A DNA stretch of 46,033 nt. Origin: Treponema sp. UBA937 (lineage in GTDB: Bacteria > Spirochaetota > Spirochaetia > Treponematales > Breznakiellaceae). The notes under the pieces are model-generated. The model was not told the DNA's origin, ran no database searches, and saw only the letters and a list, made by a program, of their open reading frames with translations. Numbering within the stretch: the first letter of the stretch is position 1; every line of letters begins with the position of its first letter. The stretch is taken from NCBI GenBank assembly GCA_002293455.1, contig DBDH01000112.1, positions 1 to 46,033 on the forward strand. Reading direction: 5' to 3'. Below, one piece after another: positions 1 to 6,895 of the stretch. The position numbers and the translations under genes are program-made.

Positions 1-410
1 CACAAAACTTCTGACAGGCTCTTAAGATTGGGAACAAGAAGACCTTCCGCCATAGTGCCGACCGCGCCGCTCAAACCGCCGATGTGTTTTTGCATTTCTT
101 TCTTCCACTGCTCAAATTCTTTTTTGCTTTCCTCCGCTTCCTTTCGATGTTCCTCCAGGCGCTTTCTATCTTCTTCCTGTCGTTTTCTGTCTTCTTCTTG
201 TTGCTTCCTGTCTTCTTCCTGTCGTTTTCGATCCTCTTCGTATTGTTTTCGATCTTCTTCGTATTGTTTTCGCTCTTCTTCCTGTCGTTTTCTGTCTTCT
301 TCGTATCTTTTTCGGTCCTCTTCTTGTCTTCTTCGGTCCTCCATCAGTGCCGCCCAGACCTGCTCAAATGTGATGCCGCGGGGCCAATCAGGAATTTGCG
401 TGTTGTCCAT
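1..410 (-). CDS. DUF3782-like coiled-coil protein (C-terminus beyond window)
   Basis: The gene runs leftward off the window. 136 codons are visible from ATG 410-408, which has GAGGAG seven bases upstream. The N-terminus (ITFEQVWAALMED) resembles the multi-copy proteins often labelled DUF3782 or 'chordopoxvirus fusion protein'-like. It is followed by about eight charged heptads of the EEDRKRQ/EEDRKQY type (about residues 30-85), a further helix, and GLSGAVGTMAEGLLVPN, which resembles the entry into the family's globular C-terminal part. That part lies outside the window. The heptads are encoded by near-identical 21-base units, so copy number may vary between strains. The family assignment comes from memory of the N-terminal pattern. 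Its function is unknown; a nuclease-like fold has been suggested for related proteins. Confidence 0.6.
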   Translation of the reverse strand, partial: MDNTQIPDWPRGITFEQVWAALMEDRRRQEEDRKRYEEDRKRQEEERKQYEEDRKQYEEDRKRQEEDRKQQEEDRKRQEEDRKRLEEHRKEAEESKKEFEQWKKEMQKHIGGLSGAVGTMAEGLLVPNLKSLSEVL

Positions 411-429
411 AGTATTCGCTCCTCATGTA

Positions 430-447
430 AAGTATACCATAAGTATG
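430..447 (-). promoter_or_regulatory. Extended -10 promoter and small palindrome before the DUF3782-like gene
   Basis: Read leftward, TGG-TATACT (-10 hexamer at 435-430) lies about 20 bases before the start codon at 410. A CCATA-AG-TATGG palindrome (436-447) abuts its upstream side. The -35 region is weak, as expected for an extended -10 promoter. The palindrome could be an operator; this is inference. Confidence 0.35.
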
Positions 448-463
448 GCAATGAAACGTTTTT

Positions 464-497
464 TGCTTGTGTTTTTTGATCTTTTTATGACACAAGC
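464..497. repeat. Perfect 8-bp inverted repeat in divergent intergenic region
   Basis: GCTTGTGT (464-471) and ACACAAGC (490-497) are perfect inverted arms around an 18-base AT-rich spacer, between the leftward gene at 410 and the rightward ptsN-like gene. It could be a bipartite operator or a weak hairpin. Nothing else was recognised in 411-611. Confidence 0.4.
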
Positions 498-611
498 ACT
501 GATGTAACGCAGGAATGCTTGATTCGCTGTGTCACATTGCTTTCTTTATCACCGATTAAACCGATTCCGCCCGTGGGTATTTGACGTACCGGTGCCCAAA
601 CATTATCTTTA

Positions 612-620
612 TGATATACT
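612..620 (+). promoter_or_regulatory. Extended -10 promoter for the ptsN-like gene
   Basis: TGA-TATACT (612-620) matches the TGn-TATAAT extended -10 form and lies about 36 bases before ATG 657. A TTGACG at 581-586 is too far upstream to pair with it as a -35. The same TGATATACT string recurs at 4456-4464 and 25067-25075. Confidence 0.4.
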
Positions 621-656
621 AGCCGAAGCGGAATGTTTCCGGAAAAGGGACGGGGA

Positions 657-1112
657 ATGCTTGAATTTAGAGATATTTTGAATCCTGTTTGTGTTGAGAT
701 AAATGGTTCTGCTCAAAATAAAGATGAAGCCCTGGAATATGCGGTGCGGCTTCTTGCGAAAAACGGCGGCATTGTGGACAGCCAGAAGCTGCTCAACGAG
801 GTAAAGGCACGGGAGGAACTGGCGTCTACCGGAATCGGCAATGGGGTTGCTATTCCCCACGCTCTTTCTGATTTTGCCTCCAACACGACGATGGCGATTC
901 TCCGCCTGGAGAAAGCCATCGATTTTGATGCCGCCGACGCTCTTCCGGTCGATTTGCTCTTTTTAATGACCGGTCCCAAAGCAAATACGCCTCTTCATTT
1001 GAAGATACTTTCCAAACTTGCCCGTTCCCTACATGATGAAAAGTTCAGGACTTCCCTCAGAGAAGCCCCGGACCGCGAAGTTTTGGCGGACATCTTTTTT
1101 AAGAAAGGGTAG
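657..1112 (+). CDS. PTS EIIA-type (PtsN/fructose family) domain protein
   Basis: Single-domain EIIA of the mannitol/fructose/Ntr type, 151 residues. The phosphorylatable histidine is in GNGVAIPHA (His68), and LLFLMTGPKANTPLHLKILS is the usual downstream motif. Such proteins take phosphate from HPr or NPr and act as regulators when unlinked to a sugar permease, as here; no EIIB or EIIC is nearby. ATG 657 is preferred over the in-frame ATG at 633 because AAGGGA sits about seven bases upstream and homology begins with LEFRDIL. The 3' end overlaps the convergent HAD gene by 14 bases. A PtsN-like regulatory role is inferred; a subunit of an unlinked sugar PTS is the alternative. Confidence 0.85.
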   Translation: MLEFRDILNPVCVEINGSAQNKDEALEYAVRLLAKNGGIVDSQKLLNEVKAREELASTGIGNGVAIPHALSDFASNTTMAILRLEKAIDFDAADALPVDLLFLMTGPKANTPLHLKILSKLARSLHDEKFRTSLREAPDREVLADIFFKKG

Positions 1113-1767
1113 GGGATTTGATGTTCTCCAGCACTTTTGGAAGTTCATACACATCTTTAACGCCGCTTACGAGGATTCCGCCCATTTCAATCGATAAAGG
1201 AACGGCTAAATCAATATCGTAGCGGTCGCCCACGGAAACGCATTGTTCCGCGGCAATTCCCATTTCCCCGGCGGCTCTCAAAAAAGGTTCGGCGTGAGGC
1301 TTGGAAAAACCTGTGGTATCAAGGCCGATGATATGGCTGAAAAAACGTTCCGCTCCCAGTACGGCAAGCGTCTTTCCCGCGACAGCCGACGCGTTATTCG
1401 TGACTATCGAAAGGGAAAAATTCCGCGCTAAAATCTCCAGCGTTTTTTGAAGCTCTCTGTCTTCCGATAAAAAATCTTCCGGCTTGTAGAGTTCCGCCCG
1501 CCAACGCGCGCTTTCTTCAATGGAAATGCCGAAAGCCGCGCAGACGTTTCCGAGGCTCGTCTTTTTTCCTCCGTGATTTTTTGCCCATTCATCCTGATAA
1601 GTTTTAATCCGCGCGTTCATTTCATCAAAAGAGAGATGCCTGATACCGGCGAGGCGTTCTATCACGGCATCATATTGAAATTGCTGATACGCTTCGCAGC
1701 TGTAGAGCGTGGAATCCATATCAAAAATGATTCCGCGGATATGTTTCGGGAGCTGATAGAGCGTCAT
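1099..1767 (-). CDS. HAD-superfamily phosphatase
   Basis: A 222-residue HAD hydrolase of the phosphoglycolate-phosphatase/beta-phosphoglucomutase type. Motif I is DMDST (Asp16, Asp18), motif II is TNN (Thr123), motif III is Lys156 in SKPH, and motif IV is GDRYDID (Asp181, Asp184/186). An alpha-helical cap lies between about residues 24 and 100. It is the last gene of a leftward operon. Its ATG overlaps the stop of the FGGY kinase (ATGA), so translation is probably coupled. The pairing with a sugar kinase suggests a sugar-phosphate substrate, but specificity cannot be read from sequence. Confidence 0.85.
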   Translation of the reverse strand: MTLYQLPKHIRGIIFDMDSTLYSCEAYQQFQYDAVIERLAGIRHLSFDEMNARIKTYQDEWAKNHGGKKTSLGNVCAAFGISIEESARWRAELYKPEDFLSEDRELQKTLEILARNFSLSIVTNNASAVAGKTLAVLGAERFFSHIIGLDTTGFSKPHAEPFLRAAGEMGIAAEQCVSVGDRYDIDLAVPLSIEMGGILVSGVKDVYELPKVLENIKSPTLS

Positions 1768-3143
1768 GGAAAGAGGGTCTCCATTCTGGATTTTACGTTT
1801 TTATACGATGCAAAGCAGTCAAGATACTGCCGGTGATATTCGGGATTACTTGCGTACGTTTCTTTTATGCGTACGATTTTTTGACAGGCTTCATCAATAT
1901 TCGCGGCTTCGCCCAGTTGTACGAGCGCTATGCAGGCGTTCCCGGCAAGTTCCGCGTCGATAATTTCGGGGACAAGGAGCGTGCAGCCGCTGATGTCGGC
2001 TTTCAGCTGATTCCATAGCGGGCTTTTCCCCTGTCCGCCGGAAAGCCGCATCTCCGTTACGGGAAATCCTTTGTCTTTCAGCAGTCTGAGCGCGTCAAAA
2101 ACCATAAAACCGATGAATTCCACAACAGCGCGGCCTATCCGCGCCGGCGAGGCGATTACAGCGGGAGAATGCCGCGTGTGTAAATTTTCCAACACAGAGG
2201 ACCATTCCTCCCCTCCGGACCGGCAGTCAAAGCCTTGATCGGCGATAATTTCTTCCATCATTTCTTCATAAGGCCGGCCGCTTTGTCCGGTACTATCCCT
2301 GAACCATTCAAAGAGCCGTCCCGATCTTGGAATCATGGCATTCACGTTCCACAGGCCTTCTTTTACGTGAGGAAGCGTCCGCAGTTCGGGAATAAACACC
2401 GGCGAACCGGTACAAACATTTATTCCTTCCGATGTTCCCGCCCGGTCGCAGACGATTCCGTTTTTGATCGTTCCCGTGCCGATGAGGGCCATAATGTAGT
2501 CGGGACCTCCGGCGATAATGGGAGTTCCCGGCGCAAGATCAAAGTAAGACGCGGCCCGGGAAGAAACCTTCCCTATGCCGGAACCCAGTTCCGCGAAGGG
2601 GGGAAACTTGGCTGTATCAAGATGAAACATCCCGCACTGATTATCATCCCAATAATAGGGAACATAGGAAGCGGACGGAAGAACCGTTACCGGCTCCGCT
2701 CCAAGCTGATAAGAGAGCCATTCCTGCGCGGATAAGAAACATTGTACGTCATCATATTGATGTTCCGCATGATGTTTCAGCCATGCCGCGTGGGGCAGAA
2801 AAAAAGACGCGGGCTTTTCCGGCAAATCCGGCGGGGTGTATACGCGCCCGTCAAACCAATACAAAGGCTGAAGCGCTTCACCCGAACGGCGGACAGGAAC
2901 CAGGGTCGGTCCGTTTCCGGAAACAGATACCGCCTGTATTTCCGCGTCCTGACATATCTTTTTAAGCGATGAAATTCCGTTCCGGAAATTTTCTTTCCAG
3001 TCCGCGGCCTCCACGGTTCCGGCGTTTACCTTATCAAAGGGAAAAGATTCGCGGACAAAGCCCAATTGTCTTCCTTCAAAATCGATCAAAGATAATTTGA
3101 TGGATGATGTCCCAATGTCGGCGCACAGAACCGTTGTTTTCAT
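1764..3143 (-). CDS. FGGY-family carbohydrate kinase
   Basis: A 459-residue FGGY kinase, close to the xylulokinase/gluconokinase length. The N-terminal ATP-binding motif is CADIGTSSIK with Asp9. The probable catalytic base is Asp215 in AGGPDYIMA. The C-terminal nucleotide-binding region carries LSGGQGKSPLWNQLKAD and DAELAGNACIA. The start lies three bases after the prs stop and has no good Shine-Dalgarno, suggesting coupling to prs. The 3' end overlaps the HAD gene by four bases. Co-transcription with PRPP synthetase hints at pentose metabolism (for example xylulose or ribulose phosphorylation feeding ribose 5-phosphate). That is inference; the FGGY substrate is not predictable here. Confidence 0.85.
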   Translation of the reverse strand: MKTTVLCADIGTSSIKLSLIDFEGRQLGFVRESFPFDKVNAGTVEAADWKENFRNGISSLKKICQDAEIQAVSVSGNGPTLVPVRRSGEALQPLYWFDGRVYTPPDLPEKPASFFLPHAAWLKHHAEHQYDDVQCFLSAQEWLSYQLGAEPVTVLPSASYVPYYWDDNQCGMFHLDTAKFPPFAELGSGIGKVSSRAASYFDLAPGTPIIAGGPDYIMALIGTGTIKNGIVCDRAGTSEGINVCTGSPVFIPELRTLPHVKEGLWNVNAMIPRSGRLFEWFRDSTGQSGRPYEEMMEEIIADQGFDCRSGGEEWSSVLENLHTRHSPAVIASPARIGRAVVEFIGFMVFDALRLLKDKGFPVTEMRLSGGQGKSPLWNQLKADISGCTLLVPEIIDAELAGNACIALVQLGEAANIDEACQKIVRIKETYASNPEYHRQYLDCFASYKNVKSRMETLFP

Positions 3144-3146
3144 GAC

Positions 3147-4379
3147 TTATGTTTCTTTTATCATTTTGCTGATGACATCCCGGTTATCCAACAGGGGAGA
3201 TATCGAAAGACCTTCATGCAGCCGGGAAATAATCTTCGCGAAAAACTTGGTAACATTTGTGCTGATATACCATTCCCGCGTCAGAAGCTCTTCATGGTAA
3301 ATGGCATTCGTCCCGATAATCCGGTAAAAGAGGCCTTCTTGGTAGGCTTTATCAAAATGTTCGATGGCATTGCCGGAAAAAAGCGGCAGACTCACCGCGC
3401 AGATTACTTTTTTTGCCCCCTCCGCTTTTAGGAAGCGCATCGCTTTTAAGAGCGTTCCGCCGGTTCCCAAAAGATCATCCGCCATGAACACGGTTTTTCC
3501 TTCCACATTTCCCAGGAGCTTAAGTTGGGATATATTATTGTCCAGGGCATCTTTCGATACTTTGGAATAATCCCGCTCTTTGTAAAGGAGCGCGAGGGAT
3601 TTTTTCATGGTCGTGGCGTAAAACTTGTTCCGGTCAACGGCGCCGGTATCCGGAGAAACCACCACAAAATCATCACTGTCGATTTTTTCAATTTCCGCCA
3701 ATTTCCGGATGATCTGGTAACTGGCGTGAAGATTTTCCATCCGCATAAACTTAAAGGCGTTCACGATTTCTCTGGAGTGAATATCGAGGGTAATAATCCT
3801 ATCCACCCCGAGAAATTCGAGGAGTTTTCCCACACGGCTTGCGGTAAGTCCTTCTCTTCCTTTGGATTTGTGCTGCCTCGAATACGGATAAACCGGAGAC
3901 ACAAGCGTAATTCTGTCGGCGCCCGCCTGTTTCGCCGCGTCAACCGTAACAAATAATGTCATAAGATGATCATTTATCGTCATCTCCCGGACCGTCTTTC
4001 CTTCATTAAAAGCCAGCGGATAACGGTTTTCCACATCCTGCACAATATATAAATCTTTTCCGCGGATAGATTCCATAATTTCAGCCTTAATTTCTCCATT
4101 TGAAAAAAGACTGAAACGGGCCGGAATTTTTAAACGCGGACAGCGATATTTCAAAGCGTTCCCATGAATGTACTGCCGATTGTAAATCACATCATTGGTA
4201 AAATTCAGCTTTCTAATCGTGTCATCCTTTTCTAGATTATACTGCTTGGAAAGCTCATCAACGGTACGGTTAAACTGCCTATGATACAATACTTTCAAAT
4301 GATCGATAATTTCATCAGCAAAACGCTCGCCGCCGGGACAGGCAAGGACGGCTAAATTAGAGGGATTCGAGTAATTCAT
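3147..4379 (-). CDS. prs: Ribose-phosphate pyrophosphokinase, long form
   Basis: PRPP synthetase, making PRPP from ribose 5-phosphate and ATP for nucleotide, His and Trp synthesis. The flexible-loop motif is SPVYPYSRQHKSKGREG (161-177), the ribose-phosphate region is LDIHSREIVNAF, and the PRPP-binding loop is VFMADDLLGTGGTL (about 297-310). At 410 residues it is about 90 longer than the usual 310-320. The extra length is mainly an insertion of about 50-60 residues between the first helix and RFSLFSNGEI (89-97, equivalent to RFSDGE). The PRPP loop has Gly where the family usually has Asp. It heads the prs - FGGY - HAD operon. No Shine-Dalgarno precedes the ATG; see the promoter entry. Confidence 0.85.
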   Translation of the reverse strand: MNYSNPSNLAVLACPGGERFADEIIDHLKVLYHRQFNRTVDELSKQYNLEKDDTIRKLNFTNDVIYNRQYIHGNALKYRCPRLKIPARFSLFSNGEIKAEIMESIRGKDLYIVQDVENRYPLAFNEGKTVREMTINDHLMTLFVTVDAAKQAGADRITLVSPVYPYSRQHKSKGREGLTASRVGKLLEFLGVDRIITLDIHSREIVNAFKFMRMENLHASYQIIRKLAEIEKIDSDDFVVVSPDTGAVDRNKFYATTMKKSLALLYKERDYSKVSKDALDNNISQLKLLGNVEGKTVFMADDLLGTGGTLLKAMRFLKAEGAKKVICAVSLPLFSGNAIEHFDKAYQEGLFYRIIGTNAIYHEELLTREWYISTNVTKFFAKIISRLHEGLSISPLLDNRDVISKMIKET

Positions 4380-4388
4380 GTGTATGTA

Positions 4389-4418
4389 TTTGTATCACAC
4401 CAGGACGCGGGAGGTCAA
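4389..4418 (-). promoter_or_regulatory. prs promoter, apparently giving a near-leaderless mRNA
   Basis: Read leftward, TTGACC (4418-4413) and GATACAAA (4396-4389) form a sigma70-like pair with a spacer of about 16-18. The predicted start falls within a few bases of the prs ATG (4379), and no Shine-Dalgarno is present. Confidence 0.45.
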
Positions 4419-4456
4419 GGAATGGGCAAAGGCGGCGCGTGTAATGTATTGAACAT
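4415..4456 (-). other. Possible 13-codon leader peptide upstream of prs
   Basis: ATG 4456-4454 is preceded by AAAGGAG at ideal spacing and opens MFNTLHAPPLPIP, then TGA at 4417-4415. The proline-rich end would be a slow or EF-P-dependent stretch. It ends about 36 bases before prs, whose own start has no Shine-Dalgarno. The same DNA read rightward contains an extended -10 (TGATATACT, 4456-4464), so the apparent Shine-Dalgarno and ATG could be accidental. Confidence 0.3.
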
Positions 4457-4464
4457 GATATACT
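4456..4464 (+). promoter_or_regulatory. Candidate extended -10 promoter toward nagA
   Basis: TGA-TATACT faces nagA, with a predicted start near 4471, immediately before the large palindrome at 4477-4518. A second candidate promoter lies at the gene itself: GATAAT at 4622-4627 would start transcription at the nagA ATG. Confidence 0.35.
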
Positions 4465-4476
4465 CCTTTAATGTAA

Positions 4477-4518
4477 GTTTCTGAAATAATGAATTAGTTA
4501 ATTCCTTATTTCAGAAAC
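4477..4518. repeat. 42-bp near-perfect palindrome between prs and nagA
   Basis: Arms 4477-4496 and 4499-4518 are 20 bp each with one mismatch (4490/4505) and a 2-base centre. The outer arms read GTTTCTGAAATAA / TTATTTCAGAAAC and the inner ones GAATTA / TAATTC. No T-run follows, so it is not a classical terminator. It could be a dimeric-repressor operator or a cruciform. Confidence 0.75.
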
Positions 4519-4531
4519 ACTTAGATCGGAA

Positions 4532-4562
4532 ATAGTCAAATAGTTTTGGTTTGTTTGACTAT
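4532..4562. promoter_or_regulatory. Second inverted repeat, possible operator for nagA
   Basis: ATAGTCAAA (4532-4540) and TTTGACTAT (4554-4562) are perfect 9-bp arms with a 13-base spacer, 14 bases after the large palindrome. Tandem inverted repeats before an amino-sugar gene suggest a GntR- or ROK-type regulator site. No regulator gene is in the window. Confidence 0.45.
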
Positions 4563-4633
4563 ACAGAGCGGCCGGGTACCTTTCCATGCTCCCCCTTTGC
4601 ATTTCTTGAAGATTCATCTAAGATAATGATTAT

Positions 4634-5821
4634 ATGGCGAACGAGCTTTTTTTCCGGAATATCGATATGGTCCTTGATGAAGGAATTGTGAAGGGGCACC
4701 TTTTTGTCCGTGACGGAAAAATTATTTCGGTCGATACCGTGGAGAGTACCGGAGCGAATCCCGCAGGTACGGAAGGCGCGTCCTGTATTTCAGGCGGGCA
4801 GTTTATTCTTGCGCCCGGTTTTATCGATCTGCATTGTCACGGAGCTGCCGGCGGCGATGTAAATGACGGCGAAGAAGAAGCGTATTTCCGCATGGAAGCG
4901 TTTCACCGCCTGCATGGGACAACTGCTTTTATGCCTTCGCTTTCGGTTGATCCTTTGGAAAAACTTGACCGCGCTTGTTCTATGGTCCGTTCCCTGAAAA
5001 AAACCGGTATTCCCGGCAAAGCTGAAATTCTGGGGCTCCATTTTGAAAGCCCCTACATCAATCCTCTGTACAAAGGATGCCAGGCTCTGGAATGTATTCT
5101 TCCCTTTGATCAACAAGCGAAGGATTTTATCGAAAAAAACCAGGATATTATTTCGCGGATCACGCTTGCTCCCGAACTTGACGGCGTTTTGGAATGGATT
5201 CCCCGGCTCTGCGGCATGGGAATAATTGTTTCCGGCGGTCATTCCGCCGCCGATTCTCTTACGTTTAGAAAAGCGGCCGGCCGGGGAATGACCATGACGA
5301 CGCATCTTTACAACGCCATGTCCAGCGCTCACAAGGAAGGTCCCTTCCGGATCTGCGGCGTTTTGGAAGCGGCTTTAACCGACGACAGGCTGTATACCGA
5401 ACTCATCGCCGACGGGTTTCATGTCCCTGCCGAACTGCTCCAGATTGCCTGGCGCTGTAAAGGCCCGGAACGTTTCATGATCTGTTCCGATGCTTCCCGC
5501 GCCGCCGGCTTCGATTCCGGAAAACCGCTTTTTATCTGCGGCCAGGAAGCTATTGTCGAAAACGGAGTTGCCATGCTGAAAGACCGGTCGAGCCTGGCGA
5601 GTTCCGCCGCCGCTCTCGATACTATGATGAGAACCTTGGTTCAAAAAGCCGGAATTCCTTTGGCGGCGGCAATCAAAGCGGCATCGGCAGTTCCGGCAAA
5701 AGCCGCCGGAGTCTATGACCGGAAAGGCCGCCTTGCCCCCGGTTACGATGCCGATTTGGTATTATTGGACAATAATCTGGAAGTGCGGCAGGTGTGGTGC
5801 CGGGGCATTTCGGGAATTTGA
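4634..5821 (+). CDS. nagA: N-acetylglucosamine-6-phosphate deacetylase
   Basis: Amidohydrolase-superfamily NagA, 395 residues, the usual length. It removes acetate from GlcNAc-6-P in the cytoplasm during amino-sugar use and wall recycling. Visible motifs: PGFIDLHCHG (His67, His69), GLHFESP (Glu138), SGGHSAA (His203), THLYNAMS (His224), LIADGFHV (His263) and the catalytic Asp286 in ICSDAS. The family motif is normally GxHxEGP; here Ser139 replaces Gly. The start has no Shine-Dalgarno, and GATAAT (4622-4627) is placed for a leaderless transcript. No nagB or transporter is adjacent. Confidence 0.9.
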   Translation: MANELFFRNIDMVLDEGIVKGHLFVRDGKIISVDTVESTGANPAGTEGASCISGGQFILAPGFIDLHCHGAAGGDVNDGEEEAYFRMEAFHRLHGTTAFMPSLSVDPLEKLDRACSMVRSLKKTGIPGKAEILGLHFESPYINPLYKGCQALECILPFDQQAKDFIEKNQDIISRITLAPELDGVLEWIPRLCGMGIIVSGGHSAADSLTFRKAAGRGMTMTTHLYNAMSSAHKEGPFRICGVLEAALTDDRLYTELIADGFHVPAELLQIAWRCKGPERFMICSDASRAAGFDSGKPLFICGQEAIVENGVAMLKDRSSLASSAAALDTMMRTLVQKAGIPLAAAIKAASAVPAKAAGVYDRKGRLAPGYDADLVLLDNNLEVRQVWCRGISGI

Positions 5822-5829
5822 GGAGGAAA

Positions 5830-5854
5830 TTGCAAAACTAACCGAGTTTTGCAA
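5830..5854. repeat. TTGCAAAACT palindrome after nagA (dispersed family)
   Basis: TTGCAAAACT-aaccg-AGTTTTGCAA is a perfect 10-bp stem with a 5-base loop, eight bases after the nagA stop. It is the first member of a family also seen at 6249, 6319, 6421, 16355 and 17067. AT-rich TTTTGCAAAA units follow at about 5889-5912. Confidence 0.7.
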
Positions 5855-5986
5855 CAAGCTCTGAGCTCATTGAAAAATCATCCTTTCGTTTTGCAAAATA
5901 CTCTTTGCAAAATTTTTTCATTTTTTTCTTAAAAACTCTGGTAATAAATCAACGGGTGAATGATACTTAAAGTAGGGGGTGGATCG

Positions 5987-6052
5987 ATGGTCAAAACCGT
6001 GGACCAAGTTTCGCTGCCGGAGATTCAAGACCGAGAGGACGGTCACAATTAA
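5987..6052 (+). CDS. Possible 21-residue small ORF
   Basis: ATG at 5987 follows AGGGGGTGG at good spacing and opens 21 codons, beginning MVKTVDQVSLPE and ending in TAA at 6050-6052. No homolog is recognised. It is the only reading frame in the 5822-6491 gap with a convincing ribosome-binding site. It may be a small protein, a leader, or chance inside a structured RNA. Confidence 0.25.
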   Translation: MVKTVDQVSLPEIQDREDGHN

Positions 6053-6102
6053 AAATGATTGTTTTGGCTATTCGTAATTCTTGCTTTCGAAGAAAAACCG
6101 TC
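6038..6102. repeat. GACGGT/ACCGTC inverted repeat over the small ORF end
   Basis: GACGGT (6038-6043) and ACCGTC (6097-6102) can pair across about 53 bases that also contain AATGATT. This suggests folded RNA in the gap but is weak alone. Confidence 0.25.
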
Positions 6103-6121
6103 ATTATTTTAACCTCATGTT

Positions 6122-6230
6122 AGGCCGGGTCAGGAAAACCGGATATCGGGATAGGCATGTCTTCAATGTCTATAAGAAAAAAAATTATTTAAAAAAGCCT
6201 GACCGGGCCTGGTTTCCTGCAGGTCCGGTC
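6122..6230 (+). ncRNA. Candidate structured RNA with alternative hairpins
   Basis: GACCGGGCCTG (6201-6211) pairs with CAGGTCCGGTC (6220-6230), an 11-bp stem with one G-U. The same 5' arm can instead pair upstream: CCTGACCGGGCCT (6198-6210) complements AGGCCGGGTCAGG (6122-6134) with one mismatch. The two folds are mutually exclusive, the geometry of an attenuator or riboswitch. Only a weak T-rich tail follows. No known riboswitch, SRP, 6S, tmRNA or RNase P signature was recognised. The core stem reappears at 21931-21958. Confidence 0.35.
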
Positions 6231-6248
6231 TTGTAATGTGAGACTCTT

Positions 6249-6275
6249 ACAAAACTGGAGTTTTGCAATTGCCTC
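6249..6275. repeat. Dispersed GCAATTGCAAAACT repeat, inverted copy
   Basis: On the minus strand this reads GAGGCAATTGCAAAACTCC followed by AGTTTTGTAAGAGTCTC. That is the same sequence and spacing as the copy at 17067-17103. Confidence 0.65.
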
Positions 6276-6318
6276 ATGTTTTTCAGAATTCCCTTTTTTC
6301 TATTTTTCGTTTATAATG

Positions 6319-6354
6319 AGCTTGTTGCAAAACTCGGTTGGTTTTGCTCAAGCT
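6319..6354. repeat. Dispersed GCAAAAC palindrome
   Basis: AGCTTG-tt-GCAAAAC, then a 7-base loop and GTTTTGC-t-CAAGCT, form a bulged hairpin just downstream of a TATAAT-like box (about 6312-6317) that could serve the cheY-like gene. Confidence 0.55.
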
Positions 6355-6366
6355 TTTGCATTTTCT

Positions 6367-6400
6367 CGCCTAAAGGCTGCAAACGCCTAAAGGTTACAAA
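6367..6400. repeat. 17-bp tandem direct repeat
   Basis: CGCCTAAAGGCTGCAAA (6367-6383) is followed directly by CGCCTAAAGGTTACAAA (6384-6400), identical at 15 of 17 positions. Purpose unknown. Confidence 0.65.
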
Positions 6401-6420
6401 AATGCATTTTTAAGTAGTTG

Positions 6421-6451
6421 AAATTGCAAAAACTGAAGTTTCGCAATTTCC
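6421..6451. repeat. GAAATTGC palindrome of the dispersed family
   Basis: GAAATTGC (6421-6428) and GCAATTTC (6444-6451) flank AACT-ga-AGTT, a nearly continuous hairpin about 40 bases before the response-regulator start. Confidence 0.65.
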
Positions 6452-6491
6452 TCTAATGGTTGTATTGTCGATTCCTTAATGAAGGTGAGCT

Positions 6492-6884
6492 ATGAAAATT
6501 CTTGTTTGTGACGATGAAAGTATTGTGAGAGAATTACATATCGGTCTTCTTGTTGAGCATGGTATCAACCCTGACGATATTATTGACGCGTCTGACGGGC
6601 ATGAAGCCCTTAAACTTATGGAAGAGTACGACATCAAGTTGCTTTTAATTGACTGGAATATGCCCGGACTTAGCGGGGTCGATTTGATTAGAACCATACG
6701 GAATACAGAAAAATATAAAGACACGCCTATTGTGATGATCACAATGGAAGAAGGAAGAAACTCGATAGTCGAAGCCATTGAAGCCGGCGCAACGAATTAC
6801 GTATTAAAACCGATTCTGCCTGAATTGTTTTGGGCGAAAATTCAGCCTTACGTGGAAAAATTCCTTTCTGAAAACAATTCTTGA
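6492..6884 (+). CDS. CheY-like single-domain response regulator
   Basis: A 130-residue receiver domain with no output domain. The acidic pocket is Asp7-Asp8 in VCDDE, the phosphorylation site is Asp54 in LLIDWNMPG, the switch Thr is Thr84 in VMITME, and the conserved Lys is Lys106 in YVLKP. AAGGTGA provides a Shine-Dalgarno. CheY-type proteins carry phosphate from CheA to FliM/FliY; fliM and fliY lie 10 kb downstream, but no histidine kinase is near. It is isolated between a repeat-rich gap and a convergent gene, so its partner is unknown. The sequence diverges from canonical CheY, and a different phosphorelay role is possible. Confidence 0.85.
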   Translation: MKILVCDDESIVRELHIGLLVEHGINPDDIIDASDGHEALKLMEEYDIKLLLIDWNMPGLSGVDLIRTIRNTEKYKDTPIVMITMEEGRNSIVEAIEAGATNYVLKPILPELFWAKIQPYVEKFLSENNS

Positions 6885-6895
6885 AAATGCCGGCA

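Noticed and set aside
28..507. Serine- and leucine-rich rightward ORFs at the left edge
   Set aside because: They are antisense shadows of the heptad repeats in the leftward DUF3782-like gene, which has a good Shine-Dalgarno and family-like ends.
633..656. Upstream ATG for the ptsN-like gene
   Set aside because: No Shine-Dalgarno, and homology begins at the ATG 657 product.
6122..6230. SRP (4.5S) RNA
   Set aside because: GTCAGG followed by CCGG is superficially similar, but the conserved GGAAGGNAGCAG tetraloop region is absent.
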